Of a stretch of 64,000 bases of DNA, positions 1-10,888 are shown piece after piece (positions within the stretch are counted from its first letter, which is position 1; every line of letters begins with the position of its first letter). Made by a program: the position numbers and the translations under genes. The notes under the pieces are model-generated. The model made no database searches, was not told the origin of the DNA, and was given only the letters and a program-made list of their open reading frames with translations. The stretch spans positions 186,001-250,000 of the forward strand of contig JAKJXP020000061.1 in NCBI GenBank assembly GCA_022225965.2, in the 5' to 3' direction. The DNA comes from Diatrype stigma (lineage: Eukaryota > Ascomycota > Sordariomycetes > Xylariales > Diatrypaceae).

Positions 1-799
1 TGGGACTAAGAGGACTAATAACAACACGGAGGACAGTCCGGAGACTGCTGCTCATACTCCCAAGAAGAGGAGGACTGCGGCTCCAAAATCCGGAAAGCCA
101 CGACCCTGCAACTGTTACATCCTCTTCGGTAACTACACGCGACCATTGCTCAGAGAAGAATTTCCATATCTCAAGAATAAGCAGCTTTGTGAGTGATAAG
201 CTAGCTATGACTGTCGAAGATGGTATGACGCTAATGATACTGTTACAGCTCCATTAGTGGCACAGAGGTGGTATGCCCTCGGCGATGCCGGTCAGCAGTA
301 TTGGAAGGACAAGGCAAGATACTTAAAGGAACAGTTCATGCTAGAGAACCCAGATTATGTCTATAAGCCTCGCACCTCTAACGAGATCAAGAGACGCGGC
401 GGCAAAAAGACTAAAGAGGTGGCAGCAGCTGATCCAGGTCCGAGTGATGGTGCCGCTGCTAGCCACATCCAGTCAGCGAATGATTTCGGCAATCCCAATA
501 TCGAGCCCCAACGCGTTGCAGAAGCAGCCGCTGAAGCCGCTGAAGCAGAAATCGCTGAAACAGACATTGATGATGGTATAAATAATATGCAGGATAGGCC
601 TGTTGTTCATGAGAACAGCCTGGAGGAGGTGCTGGAAGCCAGTTTGCGTCAGTTCCTAGAGAACGATGCCTCTACTGTCGAGGAGCATGTTTCACCTGAC
701 ATTCAAGGTAATCACTTGTCCACTTTTCGGAGAAACGATCAAGACATCGGTATCGATTTCGATTTCAGTTTCGATTATCGACCCCAAAGGTTTCTCTGA
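1..799 (+). CDS. MAT1-2-1-like HMG-box protein, copy 1 (5' end outside window)
   Basis: Probable sequence-specific DNA-binding transcription factor of the MATA-HMG-box class. The reading frame is open from base 2. Exon 1 runs to 188, the intron is 189-248 (GTGAGT..CAG, 60 nt) and the last exon is 249-799. A basic KKRR stretch precedes the HMG box, which starts at RPCNCYILF and continues over the intron into RWYALGDAGQQYWKDKA and PDYVYKPRTSNEIKRR. The intron splits a serine codon after its first base, the position conserved in mating-type HMG boxes of the MAT1-2-1 family (known for the family). The C-terminal half is acidic, Ala/Glu-rich and ends FDFSFDYRPQRFL. No break is visible in the part present. 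Copies 2 and 3 in this window share the box, the 60-nt intron and an acidic/aromatic tail. Role in mating is inference; the N-terminal exons lie off the window. Confidence 0.8.
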
Positions 800-1596
800 A
801 TATGGAGCTCTCCATTCGACACAGGCTCATTGGAACATATTCAGCGATTGGTACAAGCAAGCTTTGCAGGTTGATTTCAGGATACAATTGCATAATTTTC
901 ATATCCCGAGAGTACCGAAAGAGGGCCGGTTTATGAGATCATTGCGTGGAAGTGATTCCTACATCAGCCAAGGATAGCCTACTTGTTTGATCTTATTCGA
1001 GCTGTATTCGTGGTCAATGACTCAACGGGTGGTTAACGGGTTCCGCCATGGCGAAGGACAGACGATAGACTAGGAATGAGATCGCTTGTACTTTATATGA
1101 CAATGAGAACCACATATGGTTGTTCTCCATAGCCACGGGTCATAGGAAATCTCCCATGTGAATATATCATCGTTCTTTCCATTGAAAGCACTGTGTCAAC
1201 GATCAAATTATCTATAGTATCATAAGTATCGGCCGAATATTGCTGTGTTGGAGTACACCCTCTAGAAGATGTAACCGAGGGAGTAAATAATATCGACTTC
1301 TATTCTTCTGGATTTCCAGTCACTGATTGTTGCTACGGTTGCGATGTGATATGGATTGAAAAACACTCACCCAGCTTTCATACTTCCCTCTTTTCCCCAA
1401 CACCCTTCTGAATACCTTCAGTTCACCATATTCACAACAAACACCCTCTTTCTCTAAACAACTCCACGAACCGAAGCATCAACCAGCACCCCCAATTGCT
1501 TGATTCAACTGTTACAAGTCAGTTGATATCACCAATTAATATCACCTTTCGCCCTTCTCGAGCATATTACCTCTTTTGGCCATTCTAACCTCCAGG
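800..1596. other. Spacer between HMG copies 1 and 2; duplicated promoter blocks
   Basis: No gene seen. From about 947 the sequence is recognisably related to the DNA upstream of HMG copy 3. Examples are the blocks near 960-1100 versus 20770-20890, and the block around 1325-1400 (motif CACTGATTGTTGCTACGGTT) versus 21065-21150. So copies 2 and 3 were duplicated together with roughly 650 bp of upstream DNA. A CT-rich leader precedes the copy 2 start. Confidence 0.6.
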
Positions 1597-3229
1597 ATGG
1601 ACCGCCTAGATCGCACTGGCACCGTCGGCCACTTTCGAGGGTCTCCGGAATTGAGCAAGAACTGGGAACAGCTTGCTCTACAACTGAGTGACTTCAATCA
1701 AATCATTGTCGTCCCATCAGCTATGTATTTGGCCTGGTGTGTTCCTGAGAGAAGACGCGTTGCAGAGTTGATGAGGTATGATCTTGACCTTTTCCTCACG
1801 TTCCATTCACCTTTCAGAAGTTCCTCACACTCCTGTGCTACAGCACTCAATCTCCTTCGCAATCTACTATCAGCTAATATTGATTCAGCAACGCTATAAA
1901 CAAGAATGACATTGCTTATGCCAGTGATCCCGCAAGTCCTGGCCGCGTTTTCATTGCCTCAAGAGAGGATTTCACCGCGCTGGTGTGCCAGTCCAGAGGG
2001 GAACCGACGAGCTCTCATTAGCTCCCCGGAAGGATAAGAACACTGCCGGGCCTATGGCAATGGCTACGGCGACTGGGTTTGGCTCACACACTTGCCAATC
2101 CAATACATCAGCTTGGATGTACCCCATTGCCCATTTGGGGCCTCAGACGGCGGCACGTAACTACGATCTTCCCGAGCCCACTGATCGTCAGTCCCTTCTG
2201 AACGGCAATAGTGCCACGGTTTAGGCACCCGGAGGTACTATTACCAGAGCAAGAAAAGACAAAACAGTGCTTGCGGAGCCTCTCACCAAAAAGAGCAGAA
2301 CCAAGGCTCCAGCGGCGGGACAACCCAAGCGACCGCCGAACGCTTTCATTTTGTTCCGCAATCACATACGTCCCCAGATCATACTGGAGAATCCAGGTCT
2401 CCGCGAAGTGGATATATGTGAGTTATGCTTCAGTCCAGAGTATTGATATAAACTAGAGACTCATTCCACTTCCACAGCCCCAATCGCGTCAAAGAGATGG
2501 AACGCCCTTGGCAAAGATGGGCAGGCGCCCTGGTATGAGAGAGCCCGTCTTAAGAAACAGCAGTTTCGTCAAGATTACCCGAATTATACCTACCAGCCTC
2601 GACCCTCCAGTGAAATCATCAGGCGTGGTAAAAATAAAGCCAAGAAGCCCGCTGACATTCCAACTCCCAACGGTGGTGGTTCTTCGGGAGAGCTTCAACC
2701 TTCGAATGATGTTAGTCCTCTTGGCATTGGATCACAGGGCCTCACGAATGCCAATCTCAACGTTACTCAAGGAGCCAGCATCACGCATGGGGAACCTCCT
2801 GTACAGGAGTATGGAGAGCCTATCCGCCTTGAACACCGTGGATCAACTGGAGAAGATGGGCTTGTACACCCGAGTCGACGGGCTCAAGGCTACAGTGAAG
2901 TTGGCTATCAAGCTTCTTCCAGTCCAGTACAGTCACTGGCAGGACCTCGGCTACCCACACTGGATTATTGGGGCACCAGTACCACTGCACAGTCACTGGC
3001 GGTACCTCGACCATCCTCACCGGATTATTGGGGTACCAATATCATTGCACAGTCACTGGCGAGACCTCAACCACCCACGCCAGATTATTGGGGTACCGGT
3101 ATCATTGAACAGGGGTACGACGAGCCGTCCCCTCAGCAGAATGACTTGCCGGCTATTCAGGATGCTGTTCTGCCTGTATTTCAGGAGAACGGATCTCATT
3201 TCGACCTCGATTACCATCTCAACTTCTAA
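1597..3229 (+). pseudogene. MAT1-2-1-like HMG-box gene, copy 2 (frame broken in the N-terminal half)
   Basis: Exon 1 is 1597-1775, intron 1776-1888, exon 2 from 1889, HMG-box intron 2418-2477, last exon 2478-3229. The N-terminal exon (W..L..QL motif, then AINKND after the intron) aligns with copy 3 and resembles the N-terminal region of mat a-1 proteins. Relative to copy 3, one base is missing near 1986, so the first part (ends TAG 2019-2021) and the part continuing to the HMG box are in different frames. A further in-frame TAG at 2222-2224 sits at the same site as in copy 3. Beyond it the frame is intact: basic KKSR, HMG box KRPPNAFILF..RWNALGKDG..YTYQPRPSSEIIRR, and a tail with three 20-residue repeats ending FDLDYHLNF. 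An intron over the TAG, or use of a downstream start, could leave a working HMG protein, so loss of function is likely but not certain. Confidence 0.7.
2930..3109 (+). repeat. Three 60-bp in-frame tandem repeats in HMG copy 2 tail
   Basis: Three direct units start at 2930, 2990 and 3050, each beginning CAGTCACTGGC. They encode the recurring pattern QSLA-x-P-x5-DYWGT in frame with the HMG box. Units differ by scattered substitutions, so the expansion is not very recent. Copy 3 has a single DFWGP-like counterpart and copy 1 shows none. Confidence 0.9.
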
Positions 3230-3622
3230 CCCTACTGGCATAACTACGTTCGGTATTCTACTTGATCCATCTTAGATCATGGTCTTTCTATAAGAGATAT
3301 GGAAATGGACTTAACAGATGGTTTTATGAATGTACATCCGGACATGCACACGGGGGATTATTAAGATGGGGCTACTATACCCATAGTCGTGGAGTTCAGT
3401 CTAGGCTATAAAAACAGTTATGTAACTAGTCAATTTCCTATACAGATTGGTACGGGTGGTTCTGAATGGTCAACTTCTTACAGTGATATGAGTGCTGATC
3501 ATCGTTCGTGATACCATACTAAAAGAGATGCTATATGAGCACCGAGAATACAAGACACAGGTGAATCTAATCTTCCTTTCTATTCTCTGGTAGGTAACCT
3601 CTGCTGCTAATTACTCTCTAGG
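3230..3622. other. Spacer between convergent HMG copy 2 and hydantoinase
   Basis: No gene. It carries the 3' flank of HMG copy 2, which is diffusely similar to 47865-48240 downstream of copy 3 (for example the ATGAGTG[AC]TGAT[CT]ATCGTTC motif near 3489 and 48128). The similarity sharpens into the 59-bp box at 3612-3670. Confidence 0.5.
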
Positions 3623-3670
3623 TCAACTCCAAAAACTGCGTTCCCCAGCCAGCATCCCTCTTGGTTCTGC
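3612..3670. repeat. 59-bp box shared with 48241-48299
   Basis: This 59-bp stretch matches 48241-48299 with only two differences. Here it encodes, on the minus strand, the last 15 residues and stop of the hydantoinase (EPRGMLAGERSFWS end). It is much better conserved than the flanking 3230-3611 versus 47865-48240. Confidence 0.9.
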
Positions 3671-5323
3671 TCCCGTCTTCCCAACAAGCAACTCTCCCTT
3701 CCCTCGCCGCAGGAACTGCCCAAAGCCTTGCTGGCCAACCACACTGTTGAGATCTGCGTTCCAAACGACCTCGCCCCTGACGATGGTGTACCTTGGCCAG
3801 TTGCGGACCTCCATGCCCTCGAAAGGTGTGTAGTCCACCCTGTGGTGTAGCATCTGCTGACTGATGGTTCTGGCGCCCGCGCTATTCGGATGCCAAATGA
3901 CCAGGTCGGCGTCAAAGCCTGGCGCGATATTGCCCTTTGTGCCGCCGAGGCCGTAGAGCTTCGCGGCGTTGCTCGAGGTCATCTGCACGAACTGGGGCAG
4001 CGACATCCGGCCTTCCCCGGGCGGAGCGCACCCCTCGGTTTGGCTGAACAAGAGGGCAAGGCGGGTCTCGATGCCGGGGAGGCCATTGGGAATCTTGGTG
4101 AATATTGGGATCTTGCCGTTGATGAGGCCGAGCTTCTTGCCGCCCGGGTCGTCGAAGGTCGACGGTGCGTGGTCCGACGATAGCACTGTGAAGGCGTTGC
4201 CCTTGACGGCCCGCCAGAGCGCGTCGAGGTCGGCGGGTTCATGACGGAGCGGGGGAGAGCAGACAGCTTTTGCACCGTGGAAATGTCCGTCGTCGTGGTC
4301 ATTGTTAGCGCCGTTGTTGTCGCGGTAGTGAGGATGACTATCACCACTGCCATTAACCCCATCAACCCCAGTTGATCGAGGTTTTCCCTTCAGTTCTTCC
4401 GACAGCAGGAAAAGATAGTGCGGACAGGTCTCAGCATGAATCGGGAGGAGCCGCTTCTGAGCTGATCGCACGTGCTCTATAGCTGTCTCTGAAGACATAT
4501 GAACCAACAGAATAGGCGCATCCGCCAGCTCTGCTAGAGAGATTGCTCGGTACGTCGCCTCGTCCTCTGCGATCCGCGGCCGAGCTACCGAGTGGAACCA
4601 AGTACCCATATTACCTTTCTTCTGCAAGCCTTCGATGATGACGGCGATCATGTCCGCGTTCTCCGCATGGATCATCGTCGTCATACCCAGCGAGCGGCAC
4701 TTCATCATGACGTACAGAAGCTCGCGGTCCGTTAGCTTCATGGGATCGTAGGTCGTGTACAGCTTCACGCTCGTGATGCCTTCGTGGCGTGCTAGGTGAG
4801 GCAGCTCCTCGTCTAGGATGTGCTCCGTCGGGTTGGTCAGGATCACGTGAAACCCGTAATCGCAGTAGCTTTGGCCATCGGCTTTTCTATGATAGGCCTC
4901 GACCACGGGAGCAAGTGATGTCTCGTGCCTCTTCTGACTAGCGAAGGCGATGATGGTTGTTGTGCCACCGGCGACGGCGCTGCGGGTGCCTGTTTCCCAC
5001 GTATCTCCAGTCGGCGAGTTGTCTTGTTGAATATGCGTGTGAGAGTCCACGCCGCCTGGTGTGACAAAGGCGCCCTGGGCATCGATTACTCGAGTCCCAG
5101 CCCCTCGAGGAAGACCGATGCCCAAGCAGCAGATCTTGCCTCCGCGAATGCCAATTTCCACTCCATTGACCAAGACATCACTTGCGGTTACCTACCAGCA
5201 AGCGAAGCCAATAACAGAGAGTAAGTAGGAACCCCTCTTCTAAATGAAGAGCGTTGAGCTCGCGGGTTACGGGCGAGATTTACTTACAATAACACCATTC
5301 GTGACAATGCTATCAAACTCCAT
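3623..5323 (-). CDS. Dihydropyrimidinase/D-hydantoinase-type cyclic amidohydrolase
   Basis: Metal-dependent amidohydrolase (TIM barrel) that opens cyclic diamides such as dihydropyrimidines or hydantoins; probably cytosolic. Two exons: 5323-5288 (MEFDSIVTNGVI) and 5191-3623, with a 96-nt intron (GTAAGT..TAG) in phase 0; product about 534 aa, normal for fungal members. Metal and active-site motifs are in order: SHTHIQ (HxH), SVKLYTTYDP (the lysine that becomes carboxylated in this family), IHAEN, LVHMSS and SSDHAPS. A roughly 35-residue Gly/Asp/His-rich insertion lies between the CPHYLFL and GAKAVCSPPLR segments. The C-terminal 15 codons lie in the 59-bp box repeated at 48241. It is divergent from the racemase, which fits joint regulation. 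The exact ring substrate cannot be read from sequence. Confidence 0.92.
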
Positions 5324-5862
5324 TTCGGTCAGAGAAACTTGAGTTCCAGTGGCACTATAAACATACAAAGATATCGAACATCACCACAACTTTCCAGTCG
5401 GGACCAGAGCGGGAGGGAACATGAAGATAAGGGAGCATTGTTATCATCATTGTCTAGTTCTCTTGGGCTCGCATGTATAATCGGCTGACGTACCCTATCA
5501 TGCATCGTTTCGCTCCTCTCTGCACCGATCAATACAGACAGACCCTTCTAGACTAGACGTATAAGTCGCGGCCAGTCGGGTTTGATACGGACTTAGGGCG
5601 GTGGGGCGACATGGAGGGCCGGCCACTGCGACGTCGGACAGCCAAAGCCATGTCGGCTATCTCGACCGTCTCTCCACCACGAACAGATAACAGGAGACGT
5701 CGTACAACAGACGGGAGTTTATAATTGCTGGGAAGTCCCTCCACGGGCTGGCGGGGCCGACCCCGAAGGTTACGGTAGTCGCGTTTGCGCCTGTAATTTC
5801 AATTCGTTTTTGTCCCCACCCCTCGCCCCTTTCTATCTTCCTAACAATTTCATCACGTCTTC
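5324..5862. promoter_or_regulatory. Shared divergent promoter, hydantoinase/racemase
   Basis: A 539-bp interval between two head-to-head starts, with no convincing coding frame. It contains an AT-rich part near the hydantoinase start and a CT-rich run (CCCCACCCCTCGCCCCTTTC) just before the racemase start. Co-regulation of the two genes is inferred from arrangement only. Confidence 0.5.
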
Positions 5863-6645
5863 ATGGCTTCCGAAACGGCAGCAACAGCTGTCCCCGGCGT
5901 TGTCCGCCCGGTCCGCATTCTCATCATCAACCCGAACGCGACCGCGTCCATGACGGAGAGCTGCGTAGCCATGGCGCGCGCGAACCTGCCCCCGCACATC
6001 GCCGTCGAGGGCTTCACGGCGTCGCCGCCGGCCCCGAGCGCCGTCGAGGGCTTCCTCGACAACGTGCTCTCCTCGGCGGCGGCGGTGCGGGAGCTGAAGC
6101 CCCTGGCGCCGGGCTACGACGCCTTCCTCGTGGCGTGCTACAGCGACCACGCGCTCGTGCGCATGCTGCGCGAGGAGCTCGACCAGCCGTGCATGGGCAT
6201 CATGGAGGCGTCGCTGTACGCGGCGCGCGTCGTCGGGGGCCGCTTCGCTATCCTCGCCACCAGCGCCCGCAGCCGCTACCTGCACGAGGACGCCGTCCGC
6301 AATTACGGGCTCGACCACTTTTGCGCCGGCGTCGGCGCCTGCGCTATCGGCGTGCTGGAGCTCGACGGGCGGCCGGGCGCCGTCGCGGAGATCATGATGC
6401 GGAAGGCGACGGAGCTGGTCCGAGATAAGGGGGCGGACTGCATCCTGCTAGGCTGTGCGGGCATGACGGGCCTTCGTGCTGCTGTGCAGGAGGCGGTCGG
6501 CGAGGATGTGCAGGTCATCGATGGGGTGCTGACGGGCGTGTATCACTTGGCCGGCCTCGTCATGTCGGGACTGAAGACGGCTAAGGCAGGGGTGTATACT
6601 TCCTCAGCTGCGTATAGAGAAAAGAGAGGCCAGACATATCTTTGA
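5863..6645 (+). CDS. Asp/Glu/hydantoin racemase family protein
   Basis: Single-exon gene of 260 aa, close to the usual 240-260 aa. The family interconverts stereoisomers through two cysteines, one per lobe. Both candidate cysteines are present: VACYSDHAL (about residue 92) and LLGCAGMTG (about residue 201). The N-terminal strand RILIINPNAT with MTESC is typical of the hydantoin-racemase/Dcg1 branch. No signal peptide is evident. It sits head-to-head with the hydantoinase, and the pair would allow either hydantoin enantiomer to be used. The gene is strongly GC-biased at third positions, unlike the nearby HMG genes. Substrate assignment is inference from family and neighbour. Confidence 0.9.
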   Translation: MASETAATAVPGVVRPVRILIINPNATASMTESCVAMARANLPPHIAVEGFTASPPAPSAVEGFLDNVLSSAAAVRELKPLAPGYDAFLVACYSDHALVRMLREELDQPCMGIMEASLYAARVVGGRFAILATSARSRYLHEDAVRNYGLDHFCAGVGACAIGVLELDGRPGAVAEIMMRKATELVRDKGADCILLGCAGMTGLRAAVQEAVGEDVQVIDGVLTGVYHLAGLVMSGLKTAKAGVYTSSAAYREKRGQTYL

Positions 6646-7297
6646 ATTATGCGAATGCAGTCTGATACTACGTGACGGCGGCGCAGCGCAGATACCTATG
6701 ATATCAGGGTGCAATTATTGTATACTCAAGGATTTCATGGTGGTCAATATGCAGAATAAAGCGAGGTTCATATTTGCCTTGCTGATTGCTAGGCTAGTCT
6801 CTCGGGTATCATATGGTCGCAAAGAGAATTGAAGCTTAAGACTTAATATAGCTCCAACCCCTTTTCATGGGCTGAACTTTGACAGGCAACTCTCTCAATC
6901 TTGCGATGACATCACGGGCATCACTCTAGCCCATGAACTAGTGTGAATGGACATCTAGATGGTGCACTAACGGACCTTCAAAGGCTCTACGCTCTTTATA
7001 GTTACAATAGTTATAATGACTAGTAGTTTTACGTAGTCATTCTAATGGATACGACCGGTTCATGATCCCTTGGCCGAATCTCCGAACCTTGGCCGGGCCC
7101 CCTCTCCTGTCAAAGTACGTTCACGATGCATCCTTCGCTCACTCGGCTCCGCTGGAGGCTTGCCGGTCTTCGCAGGCTGAAGTGTCCTCAATCATCAAAG
7201 TCTGTGTTCTTTCCTGGTTAATCGTCGACACTCTTCGGCCTCTTCGCAGCGCATTATTCGACATTCCATTATTTCGTTGAGTAACCCAACAGCCATT
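6646..7297. other. Intergenic, racemase 3' flank and asparaginase promoter
   Basis: No gene seen in 652 bp. The stretch around 7000-7040 is AT-rich with repeated AGTTATAATG-like words. A short frame at 7062-7280 has no recognisable motif and is treated as chance. Confidence 0.5.
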
Positions 7298-8408
7298 ATG
7301 GAGCCTGAGAGGTTGCATCTAGGATCATGCCGTCAACCTGGCAGGCCCAATGTTACGATATTTGGAACGGGAGGCACAATTGCATCTCAGGCCAAGACGA
7401 CGACTGCGCTCTCAGGTTACCAGGCGAACCTGAGTATCCAGTCACTCGTCGACTCCGTCTCAGAACTGCTTGATGTCGCCAATCTATGGGGGATCCAGGT
7501 TAGCAATATCCTCAGCAAGGATATGAGCGCGGCGATTGCCCTGCAGCTGTCCAAAGCCGTCAACGCTGAGCTGTCTAGGCCCGACGTAGATGGCGTAGTC
7601 GTGACGCACGGGACGGACACATTGGAAGAGACGGCATTCTTACTAGATCTCACCATCCAGTCGGATAAGCCTGTCGTGTTCGTCGGCTCCATGAGACCTG
7701 CGTCCGCCCTAAGTGCTGACGGTCCCATGAACCTCTTCCAAGCCGTCATTCTAGCCGCTTCGAAGGAAGCAAGAGGCAGGGGCACTCTGATTGCTATGAA
7801 CAAGTAAGGACATGACATCCCTCAAATACCTAGCACGAACTGGCGATCTTGCTAACTCGTGCGCTTTGCTTCTCGTCAGCCGCATTGGCGCAGCCTGGAA
7901 CACAAACAAGAACCACGCGAACGCCCCTGACAGCTTCTACTCCGTCGACGAAGGACAGGTGGGCTTCTTCGTCTCCCAGCGACCCACATTCTACTTCGGC
8001 CCGTCGCTGCCGCTCGGCAGGACGGTATTCGACGTTTCTGCCTGTCCGGCCCTGCCCCAGGTGGACATTATGTTCGGCCACCAGGACTGGAACGTCGAGC
8101 TGATCCGGGCGTCTGCCGCGACAGGCGCAAGGGGAATTGTGTTCAACAACGTGGGGGATGGCAGCTGGAGCGAATCCGCCAAGGGCGTAGCCCACGAGGT
8201 CTTTCGGGAGAAGGGCATCCCCATGGTCTACAGCCGGCGGGCCCACAGCGGCTACGCGGTTCAGCGCGACGACGACGAGTGGGCAATCGCTAGCGGTCCG
8301 CTGCCGCCGCAGAAAGCGAGGATTCTCCTTCAGCTAACCATACAGGCTGGTCATGATTTCGAAGAAATCAAGGAAATATTCACAAGGACGTGGGGAGGAG
8401 CACGATAG
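7298..8408 (+). CDS. L-asparaginase (bacterial type I/II fold)
   Basis: Hydrolyses L-asparagine (often glutamine as well) to the acid and ammonia. Exon 1 is 7298-7803, intron 7804-7879 (GTAAGG..CAG), exon 2 7880-8408; 344 aa. Start chosen at the only nearby in-frame ATG, 15 codons before the first conserved strand. Signatures: FGTGGTIAS with the nucleophilic Thr, VVTHGTDTLEETAF with the second catalytic Thr-Asp pair, and GSMRP. The splice restores MNNRIGAAW, matching the family's N-D/N-R-I segment. There is no clear signal peptide, so an intracellular enzyme is likely, unlike secreted fungal asparaginases. It faces the MFS gene tail to tail. The link to ring-opened amide products is inference. 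Confidence 0.93.
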
Positions 8409-8650
8409 TACAACTAGAGCTGCGGTAGGAGGCATGAAGGGGGTCTGAGTTGTGATACCTGGATCACCCCGAATATTATACAGGGCGTCGGTATCGACCA
8501 TTTGATGACCAGGTCCCGTAGCAAATCTACACATCAATCAATAAGTGCTTAAGACAAAATTGTCTCAATTGCAACAGTTGACTTTGGACATTATTGAATA
8601 TAATTCTCCATGCTCGGTGGTAAGCTTGTATTCATCAGACCACCACCTGC
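8409..8650. terminator. Short convergent 3' spacer between asparaginase and MFS
   Basis: 242 bp between two stop codons on opposite strands. It is AT-rich around 8530-8600 (for example TTATTGAATATAATTC) and should hold both polyadenylation regions. No strong hairpin seen. Confidence 0.4.
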
Positions 8651-10464
8651 TTACCGTGAGCTTCGGCGTGGAAAACAAAGACTACTTGCAAACGCGCAGA
8701 TCCCAAGAGCAGCAGGGAATATAAATCCCAGTGCAATAGCTTTCCCGTATGCCGCGCGTACGATTACAACGAGAGCCGGATCCAGGTCAGCCAGGTATTC
8801 CAGGCTCTTGCGCACCCCTTCCACAATCTGGTCAATGTTATCATTCCCCCCGAGCCTGTCGTGGAGGATCGACCTCAACGAATCTTGGATGATGAGTGAA
8901 GTGATCGAAACCCCAGAGATAGCACCTAATGTCCGGAAGAGGTACGATGACGATATAGCGAAGGCTTGGGTCGAGCTGGTTGACGACGCCACTGTTAGAG
9001 TAGGTGTGAGTATACATCTGGCCACCATCAAGATCATCCATTATCTACACTCACTCAGATTGATCAGTGTTGTAATGATCCCGAAGCCGCTGCCTATGTG
9101 GGCCACAGCATTTCCGACGACTAGGCCAAGAAATGTCGTTTTCACGAACGACGCACACAATGCTATCATGACGTTCCCTGCTGCTAGCATTGTATAGCCT
9201 GCTAGATTGGTCCAGTATAACGAAGCCGACTTCTTGAGCAGGAATCCACAGACCAACGTAGCAATCACCTCGGAGATCGTGCCGCTCAGGAGCAACAACG
9301 AGGCGGTCAGCGCCGGGATGGCACCCGACACCTGGTAATACATGGACAAGAAGTAGACATGCGATACGTTGGCGCCAAAAGCCGAAAAGCTGGATAACAG
9401 GCTTGGGAGAATCGACCGCTTGGTAACTAGATCTGTTGGGATGAAAGGTTCGGAGGCGATTTTGGTCTCGATGTATACGAAGATAGTTGCTAGCACGGGG
9501 AACATGCTGAGACAACCATAGACAGCCGGGTTATTCCACCCAACATCACCTGCCTGGTCGAGACCGAAGAGCAAGGTCATGACGGCAGCGAGCAACGAGC
9601 ATGCGCCCATGAAATCGATCCTAGCCAGTTGCTGAGATACCGTCCCATGGCGCACCGAGCTGCCCAGAACCTTTTGCACGCTGAAGAACGCAACAACGCA
9701 GAGCGGGACTTGGACGTAGAAAGACCACCTCCAACCCCATTGGGAGTCAGCGAAGGCTCCGCCGATCGGACCGCCAAGACCGGCCCCGGTAGCGTAGATA
9801 ATGTTGATCACGCCTTGCCACAGACCGCGGTCTTCGATGGAAACTACATCGCTCAGGAGGATGCTGACGACGGTTGTCATGCCCCCACCACCGACGCCCT
9901 GCCAAAGCCGAGCCGCGAAGAGCTGCCATATCGTTCTTGACATGCCGCAAAACAAACACCCGGTACCGAATATCACGTAGGCCAACTGCAGACACTCTCT
10001 CCTACCGAAGATGCCGCTTAGTCTCCCGTACAGCGGCTGGAATGCGCTGAGCGTAAGGTAGTACCCGAGGGCTATCCAGCTCGTAGAGTTGAAGGCATTG
10101 AGATCGCTGCCTATCCGGCTGAAAGAGGCAATGACGATCGTCTGATCGGCCGCTGCGAGGAATATCTAGTTTGCTATGTGAGCTTTGTGCTTCCCCTACT
10201 GTTGGGTGAGTTGTACCCAGGTTGCTAGTTACTTACACCGATGCTCACGACTGCTACAACTAGAGGCACGTTGACTTTCGACGGCTGTGCATCATCGCAT
10301 GGTTGCGGACTACTGCTACCGGAAAAGCCTGTTACACGAGAGCTTCTACGACTGTCGACGCTGATGGTATCGGTGGAGTCTTCATGCTGAATGAGCCTTG
10401 TGGTCTCCCCGGGTTCGCAGTCGGAGGAGTCGCCCATATCATGTACAGCTTGTATTCCAGTCAT
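8651..10464 (-). CDS. Major facilitator transporter, DHA2/Vba-like
   Basis: Proton-coupled membrane transporter. Three exons: 10464-10237, 10165-9055 and 8991-8651, with introns 10166-10236 and 8992-9054 (both GT..AG); 559 aa. After a hydrophilic 60-residue N terminus come SIGIFLAAADQTIVIA, WIALGYYLTLSAFQPLYGRLSGIFGRRE (MFS motif A between TM2 and TM3), GGPIGGAFAD (motif C-like) and RWSFYVQVPL. These are hallmarks of 14-TM drug:H+ antiporter family 2, including fungal vacuolar basic amino-acid permeases. The second splice restores LINLMASSTSSTQAFAIS before the SYLFRTLGAISG segment. Its place between asparaginase and the NodB-type hydrolase suggests import or export of a cluster substrate; cargo is unknown. 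Confidence 0.92.
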
Positions 10465-10888
10465 GTCAAATTACTATGCACTTCCGAAACTAGTTGAAAT
10501 ACAGATACTTACATCAGATCATTTCATGAGGATTATAATAATTTAATTCACACATGGGGGAGCGGATTCCCACGGACACAATTGCCTACCGAGCGGCGCC
10601 ACATGGTGGAGATCGGAGGAGATCGGATTGAAGGACGCTTAGCCGTGAATTGAAAGGGGCCCACCTCCTATCGGCATCCCGTGCCGATCGATGCCGTGTC
10701 AATCGATATAGCTTGGGACCGGATGCTGGAGCTAGTGAAGCAAGTTCCTAGCTCCCAATGCAAGTGCCGAAGGGCGAAGGCAGGCCTCGGCCATGAGAAC
10801 TTAACAACAAGGCCATAATCTCTGAACTAGGCCTCACATAATATTCCACCCATCGCGAGACGCCCTCTACCGTGACCTAGGGGTCGCC
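10465..10888. promoter_or_regulatory. Divergent promoter, MFS/NodB-type hydrolase
   Basis: 424 bp between head-to-head starts. Contains GATCGGAGGAGATCGGA and CCGATCGATGCC words, i.e. several GATCGG/CCGATC elements clustered at 10610-10690. No coding frame is supported. A regulatory role for the GATCGG cluster is a guess. Confidence 0.4.

Noticed and set aside
2508..3275. 255-codon plus-strand open frame
   Set aside because: It is a shadow frame: the HMG copy 2 coding frame (2478-3229), with its KRW..YQPRPSSEIIRR box, is offset and homologous to copies 1 and 3.
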